Shown here: positions 6,396 to 10,249 of the stretch, piece by piece
How the letters are laid out: every line of letters starts with the position of its first letter
Numbering within the stretch: position 1 is the first letter of the stretch
NCBI GenBank assembly: GCA_002418865.1
Contig: DIEY01000101.1
Location: forward strand, 34,533 to 44,781
Reading direction: 5' to 3'
Length of the DNA stretch: 10,249 nucleotides
Source: Bacteroidales bacterium UBA5762
GTDB taxonomy: Bacteria > Bacteroidota > Bacteroidia > Bacteroidales > TTA-H9
The notes under the pieces: model-generated
What the model saw: the letters and a program-made list of their open reading frames with translations, nothing else
Told to the model about the DNA's origin: nothing
The model's database searches: none
Made by a program: the position numbers and the translations under genes

Positions 6396-8321
6396 TCAAA
6401 GAGCAAGAGGCTGAGGCTCCTCGTCGAGTATTGAAAAAATTGAGTTGTTACTCTTATATTCTGGAACGTATTTTTTCATTATGCTAACCAAGCGGTAAGC
6501 ATCATTTTCAATTAATGCCTGGCCTAGTTCGTACATCATTACCGCGATTTCATCAGGCTGATATGTTTTTACGTTGGCGACTAATATTTTAGGATGAGGT
6601 GTGTGAATTACATTTTCGCCATCATTTAGAAGCTCTTCGGAAAGTTTTTCGCCAGGTCGTAAACCAACCTCTTTAATTTGGATATCAATATTTGGTTTTA
6701 ATCCCGAAAGTTGAATCATCTTTTTAGCGAGCTCATAAATTTTAACGGGTTGACCCATATCGAAAACAAAAATTTCTCCTCCATTGCCCATGGCTCCGGC
6801 CTCGAGTACCAGACTACAAGCTTCTGGAATAGTCATAAAATAACGCATAATGTCTTTGTGAGTAATCGTAATAGGCCCACCATTTTCAATTTGTTTCTTG
6901 AAAAGAGGCACTACCGAACCATTACTCCCTAAAACATTGCCAAAGCGTGTGGTGATAAAACGAGTTGTACCATTACTAAGCGACTGTGTATAGATTTCTG
7001 CTATTCTTTTGCTTGCCCCCATCACATTGGTGGGATTAACCGCCTTATCTGTCGAAATCATCACAAATTTATCGACTTTATATTCTACGGCTAAATCAGC
7101 TATATTTATCGTGCCAAATACATTCACCATTACAGCTTCGTAAGGGTTGTCTTCCATAAGTGGAACATGTTTGTAAGCTGCGGCATGATAGACAATTTGT
7201 GGTTTATAGATATCGAAAATTTGCTTTATTCTTGCTTTTTCTCTGATATTAGCCACAATAAACACAGCTCTATCTATAACCTCAATATATTTTTTCGATA
7301 ATTTTAATTCAGATTGAAGATCGAACAGGGCTGATTCGGCTTGATCGACTAAAATGAGGCGTGCAGGATGATATAATAAAACCTGGCGTACTAATTCGCT
7401 TCCAATTGAACCTGCTGCACCTGTAATAAGCACCACTTTGTTCCGTAGTTCTTCTTTTACTTGATTATTGTCGAGTACAATAGGTGGTCTTCCTAGTAAA
7501 TCTTCTATTTTGATTTCATGAATCTGGTTGACACTCAGTTGGCCATTGATCCAATCTTCGGCTGGTGGAACATTCTTCACTATTAATTTTAATTCTAAAG
7601 CCTGTTCGATGATTCTTCTTCTTCTTTCCTTATCAATACTGGGAATAGCAAGAATCATCTGAGAAATGTGATGATTAGTGATGAATTTTTCGTCCAAGGC
7701 TTGAATCGGAGAGTATACTTTAATGCCATCAATACTTTTGTTGATCTTACTTTTGTTATCGTCTATAAATCCAATGATGCGGTAATTCTGCTTCACATCT
7801 TGCTGAAGTGCACTACGCGTAAGCATTCCGGCCGAGCCAGCTCCATAAATAAGAACAGCTATTTGTTTACTGCTTTCTTGTTCTATTATTCCTGAATAAA
7901 TTGTTCTGATGATGATACGACTACTGATAAGGATAAAATTACAAAAGGCAAAATGAACTATAAGTACTCCAACCGACATCGAAAAGTTATGAATCAAGTG
8001 GAAGTGTTGTACTACATATTCAACAGCGATCAGGAGAATAAAGGCAAACGAGGTGGCTTTGAGAATTTTAGTGATGTCTCTTATGCCTGTGTGACGGATG
8101 ATGCCTATATAAGTATTGGTTTTAAAAAAAGCCATTGCATAAATCAAGGCAATGAGGATGACTTCGAATATATACCAGTGATACTCAGCGGGAGAAATGA
8201 TATAGCGCATGAATAGCGCCATAAAATAGGCAGCCACTACTACGCTGAGATCGAAAGTAAAAGTAATCCAGCGAGATAGAAATCTGTGAGAATAATACTT
8301 GTTAAACAATCTCTTAATCAT
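6396..8321 (-). CDS. FlaA1/CapD/WbpM-type membrane nucleotide-sugar 4,6-dehydratase (polysaccharide biosynthesis protein)
   Basis: 641 residues, the usual length of the long FlaA1/CapD class. Four N-terminal membrane segments (about 18-38, 48-66, 88-105, 114-136) precede a first Rossmann domain with GAGSAG (160-165). A second, extended SDR domain follows, with TGAAGSIG (300-307), HAAAYKHVP (379-387), ISTDKAVNP (422-430) and VMGASKR (433-439). Met434 replaces the usual SDR tyrosine with Lys438 retained, the Ser/Thr-Met-Lys arrangement of WbpM and PglF 4,6-dehydratases. The family converts UDP-GlcNAc (or a related UDP-HexNAc) to its 4-keto-6-deoxy product, the first step to sugars such as FucNAc, QuiNAc or bacillosamine for capsule, O-antigen or protein glycans. 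Domains appear intact. It has its own promoter candidate and is separated from the exosortase gene by repeat B. The exact sugar product cannot be read from the sequence. Confidence 0.92.
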   Translation of the reverse strand: MIKRLFNKYYSHRFLSRWITFTFDLSVVVAAYFMALFMRYIISPAEYHWYIFEVILIALIYAMAFFKTNTYIGIIRHTGIRDITKILKATSFAFILLIAVEYVVQHFHLIHNFSMSVGVLIVHFAFCNFILISSRIIIRTIYSGIIEQESSKQIAVLIYGAGSAGMLTRSALQQDVKQNYRIIGFIDDNKSKINKSIDGIKVYSPIQALDEKFITNHHISQMILAIPSIDKERRRRIIEQALELKLIVKNVPPAEDWINGQLSVNQIHEIKIEDLLGRPPIVLDNNQVKEELRNKVVLITGAAGSIGSELVRQVLLYHPARLILVDQAESALFDLQSELKLSKKYIEVIDRAVFIVANIREKARIKQIFDIYKPQIVYHAAAYKHVPLMEDNPYEAVMVNVFGTINIADLAVEYKVDKFVMISTDKAVNPTNVMGASKRIAEIYTQSLSNGTTRFITTRFGNVLGSNGSVVPLFKKQIENGGPITITHKDIMRYFMTIPEACSLVLEAGAMGNGGEIFVFDMGQPVKIYELAKKMIQLSGLKPNIDIQIKEVGLRPGEKLSEELLNDGENVIHTPHPKILVANVKTYQPDEIAVMMYELGQALIENDAYRLVSIMKKYVPEYKSNNSIFSILDEEPQPLAL

Positions 8322-8417
8322 GGCCGTTGCATTTTTTAGATGAAACCATAAACCTGTAAAATACCAAAAACCAATTCTTTACAATAGACTTAGTTATCGT
8401 AAAACACCTTTGATATG

Positions 8418-8432
8418 TGATTACGGTAATCA
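8418..8432. promoter_or_regulatory. 15-bp perfect palindrome at the predicted dehydratase transcription start
   Basis: TGATTAC-G-GTAATCA is a perfect 7+1+7 inverted repeat. It begins 5 bp downstream of the candidate -7 element (8438-8445) and covers the expected start site near 8431, where a bound repressor would block initiation. The palindrome is directly visible; the operator role is inferred, and the cognate regulator is not in the window. Confidence 0.45.
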
Positions 8433-8437
8433 TTGGA

Positions 8438-8445
8438 CAAATATA
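8438..8445 (-). promoter_or_regulatory. Candidate -7 element for the capD-like gene
   Basis: On the minus strand TATATTTG exactly fits the Bacteroidota TAnnTTTG consensus. I see no good TTTG at the -33 spacing, which lowers confidence. It predicts a start near 8431 and a leader of about 110 nt before the ATG at 8321. Confidence 0.38.
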
Positions 8446-8527
8446 CGATGCTTTTGGTAAAAATGTTTCTTATTGAGAAAAACTTTCGTAAAAATTTGTA
8501 TTTGTTTATGCTATGGTGTTAAACCAA

Positions 8528-8723
8528 TTTCTGCAAAGACAATCTGCGAGAACTATTTCTTTCTCGCTGATTGACGAAGATTATCAACTGATAACTAATA
8601 ACTTACTATTAACAACTGATAACTGAAACTCCATCACCCATCCCCTATCACCTATCACCCATCACCCATCCTCTTTGTCACTTTTTAACTTTAAACTTTA
8701 TGACTTTCAAACTTTCTACTCAC
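8528..8723 (-). repeat. Composite repeat, copy B (inverted relative to copy A at 4257-4445)
   Basis: Read on the minus strand this copy has the same modules as copy A: AGTnnnAA-type units; a cleaner run of about six heptamers of GATGGGT type (GATGGGT, GATGGGT, GATAGGT, GATAGGG, GATGGGT, GATGGAG); seven-nt units TTCAGTT, ATCAGTT, GTTAATA, GTAAGTT, ATTAGTT, ATCAGTT; then the hairpin (8546-8567) and a TTGCAGAAA end. It differs from copy A mainly in heptamer number and hairpin loop. It lies between the exosortase stop and the dehydratase promoter. Confidence 0.8.
8546..8567. other. Conserved hairpin at the end of repeat B
   Basis: GCGAGAA (8546-8552) and TTCTCGC (8561-8567) form the same 7-bp stem as in copy A, with an 8-nt loop (CTATTTCT) that differs in part from the other copy. 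No U-run follows on either strand. Confidence 0.55.
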
Positions 8724-8783
8724 TATTCTCTAACCACTTTCCAACTTAATGAACTTTTTGTATGTTTCCCCGATCCTTATTTT

Positions 8784-9389
8784 TTATGAGGTAAGTGTTT
8801 CTATATTTTCTTCCAATTTTTTGCGTGCAAATACCTCTACCCATATCACCCACATCAGAAATATCATGAAATAAAAGAAGGTCTTAAATACATAGTTGTG
8901 GAAAAATTCAAAATGATGGGGCAGAGGTATTCCTGTAAGACTCAGGCCAACAATACGAATAATATTGACGAAATGAATCACAACAATTCCTAAAGGGATA
9001 TACCACAACTTGTGTTTTATAGGCCCGCGGAAACAAACCATGATGAAAATCCAGTGCATCCATTGTTTTAAACTTGTACAACCTGGGCTTACATCTACAT
9101 AACTCCAAGTCCCTTGATGATTTATCACGTATATAGTTTGATTTACTGTTGTTACATCGAGGCCGAAAATATGCTGCAAAATCCAAACACTTTGGTTAAA
9201 CAGAATATCCGAGGCAAAGATGAAAAGCTGGTCCACCTGAGCCTTGAAAGGATAAAAATTGTGATTTCCCCAAAAAATATAAATGAAATGAAAACTCAGC
9301 AACAAAAAGGCAAACATAAGCACATCCTTTATAGGCTGCCATGCTCTACTTTGCTTGAAGTGACGGAAAGTTTCAGAAATCTTTTTCAT
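8784..9389 (-). CDS. Exosortase/archaeosortase-family membrane cysteine transpeptidase
   Basis: 201 residues with several membrane segments (about 22-42, 55-75, 108-121, 127-148, 166-187). The three exosortase active-site positions are present: Cys104 in VSPGCTSLKQ, Arg145 in NIIRIVGLS, and His164 in FFHNYVF. Exosortases recognise proteins carrying a C-terminal sorting signal (PEP-CTERM in the best-known case), cut them in the membrane and are thought to attach them to a surface glycan. The length matches single-domain exosortases without the EpsI fusion. The ATG shares a 4-bp ATGA overlap with the upstream FemAB-like stop, and an AAAGG-like site lies about 7 nt before it, so the pair is probably translationally coupled. 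Bacteroidota have several exosortase subfamilies (XrtF, XrtN and others); I cannot assign this one. No protein complete in this window shows a PEP-CTERM-like tail, so substrates must be elsewhere. Confidence 0.87.
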   Translation of the reverse strand: MKKISETFRHFKQSRAWQPIKDVLMFAFLLLSFHFIYIFWGNHNFYPFKAQVDQLFIFASDILFNQSVWILQHIFGLDVTTVNQTIYVINHQGTWSYVDVSPGCTSLKQWMHWIFIMVCFRGPIKHKLWYIPLGIVVIHFVNIIRIVGLSLTGIPLPHHFEFFHNYVFKTFFYFMIFLMWVIWVEVFARKKLEENIETLTS

Positions 9390-10249
9390 GATGAACCTTT
9401 ATGGATACGATATTCGGGAAAGTAATCTTCATAAGGTTTTGTGATCGGAAATTTTTTCTTCAAAAAAGTATAAACCTCTGGTAAATGAACCATTCGTAGC
9501 GTAGAATAAGTGAATAATAGTTGTCCGAATCCTTTTTTAAACCTGAACAGTCCGTCATGCGCATTAGCACCTACTCCGCCACCCAAATGCAATAATTTTG
9601 CGCCTAATTCCATGCCTTTCAAAATTGCTGCATGAATCATCATTTTAGAGGGGCTAAATTTTAAAAATTCATTATCAGTGCCTCCAAGATGATATTGCAT
9701 GATGGAACCATACAGAGTGAACAACCCACCTGAAGTGAATTTTCCCATAGGTTCATATACACTGATGAAGATTAAATGTTCGCCAGCGAGATTTTTTAGA
9801 GCCTCAAAATAATCATCCGGGAAAAAATAATAAGGATGGGCCTGTTTGCGAACCATTGTTTGACGGTAAGCTTGCAGAAAATAATCAATATCTTGCCAAT
9901 AGTTTATTTTATAATAATATCCTAATCGTTCCAATTTTTTCAGATTACGCTGATGATTTTCCGAATAATCTTCGCGTAGATCATGAATAGGAAGTTGTAG
10001 ATTGATGGCAACAGTGAGACCATGAAACCATTGCCGACACTGAGGAATGGCCCCAAGTTTCCATGTATTATAGAGAGGATTCAGACGAATGAAGCTGCTT
10101 ACAAACCCCGCTTGAAGGGCTTCTTGAGAGAATTGAAGCAAAATAGAAGAAATGTCATCACCTGATAAGGGGACAGAAGTTAAAATCCCCGGATAACCAT
10201 AGGGACTGATTAAATCATGATAATTTTCTATAGCATTGATAGGACGACT
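9386..10249 (-). CDS. FemAB/GNAT-type acyltransferase, start beyond the right edge
   Basis: The frame ends with TGA at 9388-9386 and stays open to the window edge, giving 287 residues. A TTG at 10141 could be called as a start, but the 36 in-frame codons to its right include NYHDLISPYGYPGIL, whose ISPYGYPG core is a typical N-terminal motif of FemAB-like GNAT proteins, so the true start lies outside. Other family marks are NHQRNLKKLERLG, YFEALKNLAGEHLIFISVYE, FTLYGSIMQYHLGGT, and the C-terminal HLGGGVG...DGLFRFKKGFG block. There is no membrane segment. FemAB-like enzymes transfer amino-acyl or acyl groups to cell-wall or glycan acceptors; a FemAB-like protein also belongs to the XrtA/PEP-CTERM exosortase gene set of Proteobacteria. 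The ATGA overlap with the exosortase gene argues for a shared operon. Substrate unknown. Confidence 0.82.
   Translation of the reverse strand, partial: SRPINAIENYHDLISPYGYPGILTSVPLSGDDISSILLQFSQEALQAGFVSSFIRLNPLYNTWKLGAIPQCRQWFHGLTVAINLQLPIHDLREDYSENHQRNLKKLERLGYYYKINYWQDIDYFLQAYRQTMVRKQAHPYYFFPDDYFEALKNLAGEHLIFISVYEPMGKFTSGGLFTLYGSIMQYHLGGTDNEFLKFSPSKMMIHAAILKGMELGAKLLHLGGGVGANAHDGLFRFKKGFGQLLFTYSTLRMVHLPEVYTFLKKKFPITKPYEDYFPEYRIHKGSS

Larger units (their letters stand above)
8322..8783. other. Intergenic region between exosortase and dehydratase genes
   Basis: 462 bp without a coding frame. From right to left it holds a short spacer after the exosortase stop (with AAGTTGGAAAGTGG near 8735-8748 on the minus strand, a word also inside repeat A), repeat B, an AT-rich stretch, and the promoter candidate and palindrome for the dehydratase gene. 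Confidence 0.6.

Noticed and set aside
9114..9425. Plus-strand frame of 103 codons opposite the exosortase gene
   Set aside because: It overlaps the well-supported exosortase and FemAB genes on the other strand and shows no recognisable motif.
9386..10141. TTG start at 10141 for the FemAB-like gene
   Set aside because: The frame stays open for 36 further codons to the window edge and these encode the family's ISPYGYPG motif, so the TTG is internal.

Overview
The window looks like a chromosomal segment from a member of the Bacteroidota. The evidence is AT-rich DNA, weak Shine-Dalgarno sites, promoter elements of the TAnnTTTG type, a RemB/Wzi-type outer-membrane protein, and a cut-off protein whose sequence recalls a family common in that phylum. 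The order cannot be fixed from the sequence alone.

Layout from left to right. (1) Positions 1-143, minus strand: the first 47 codons of a conserved Bacteroidota protein of unknown function, running off the left edge. (2) Positions 144-557: an AT-rich divergent intergenic region with one promoter candidate for each flanking gene and a 15-bp palindrome. (3) Positions 558-3863, plus strand: a RecB/AddA-type UvrD helicase-nuclease for double-strand break repair. A purine-rich low-complexity tract sits in the linker before its nuclease domain. (4) Positions 3860-4216, minus strand: a small VanZ-family membrane protein whose stop codon overlaps that of the helicase. (5) Positions 4476-8321, minus strand: a Wzi/RemB-type outer-membrane beta-barrel and, upstream of it, a FlaA1/CapD/WbpM-type membrane nucleotide-sugar 4,6-dehydratase. 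(6) Positions 8784 to the right edge, minus strand: an exosortase-family membrane protease/transpeptidase overlapping by 4 bp (ATGA) a FemAB/GNAT-type acyltransferase whose start lies outside the window.

From the Wzi-like gene rightwards the content suggests an envelope or exopolysaccharide region: nucleotide-sugar synthesis (dehydratase), an outer-membrane surface-polysaccharide or adhesion protein (Wzi/RemB), and an exosortase coupled to a FemAB-like enzyme. Exosortases in other phyla are tied to EPS loci, and a FemAB-like protein belongs to the proteobacterial XrtA/PEP-CTERM set. Co-function here is inferred from gene order.

The most unusual non-coding signal is a pair of roughly 190-bp repeats in opposite orientation (4257-4445 and 8528-8723) that bracket the wzi-like and capD-like genes. 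Each is a composite: an AGTnnnAA-type module, a GATGGGT heptamer module, a TCAGTTA-like heptamer module, and a hairpin with an identical 7-bp stem but a different loop. Similar purine-rich words occur inside the helicase linker and in the wzi-capD intergenic space. I found no tRNA, rRNA, CRISPR array or transposase gene.
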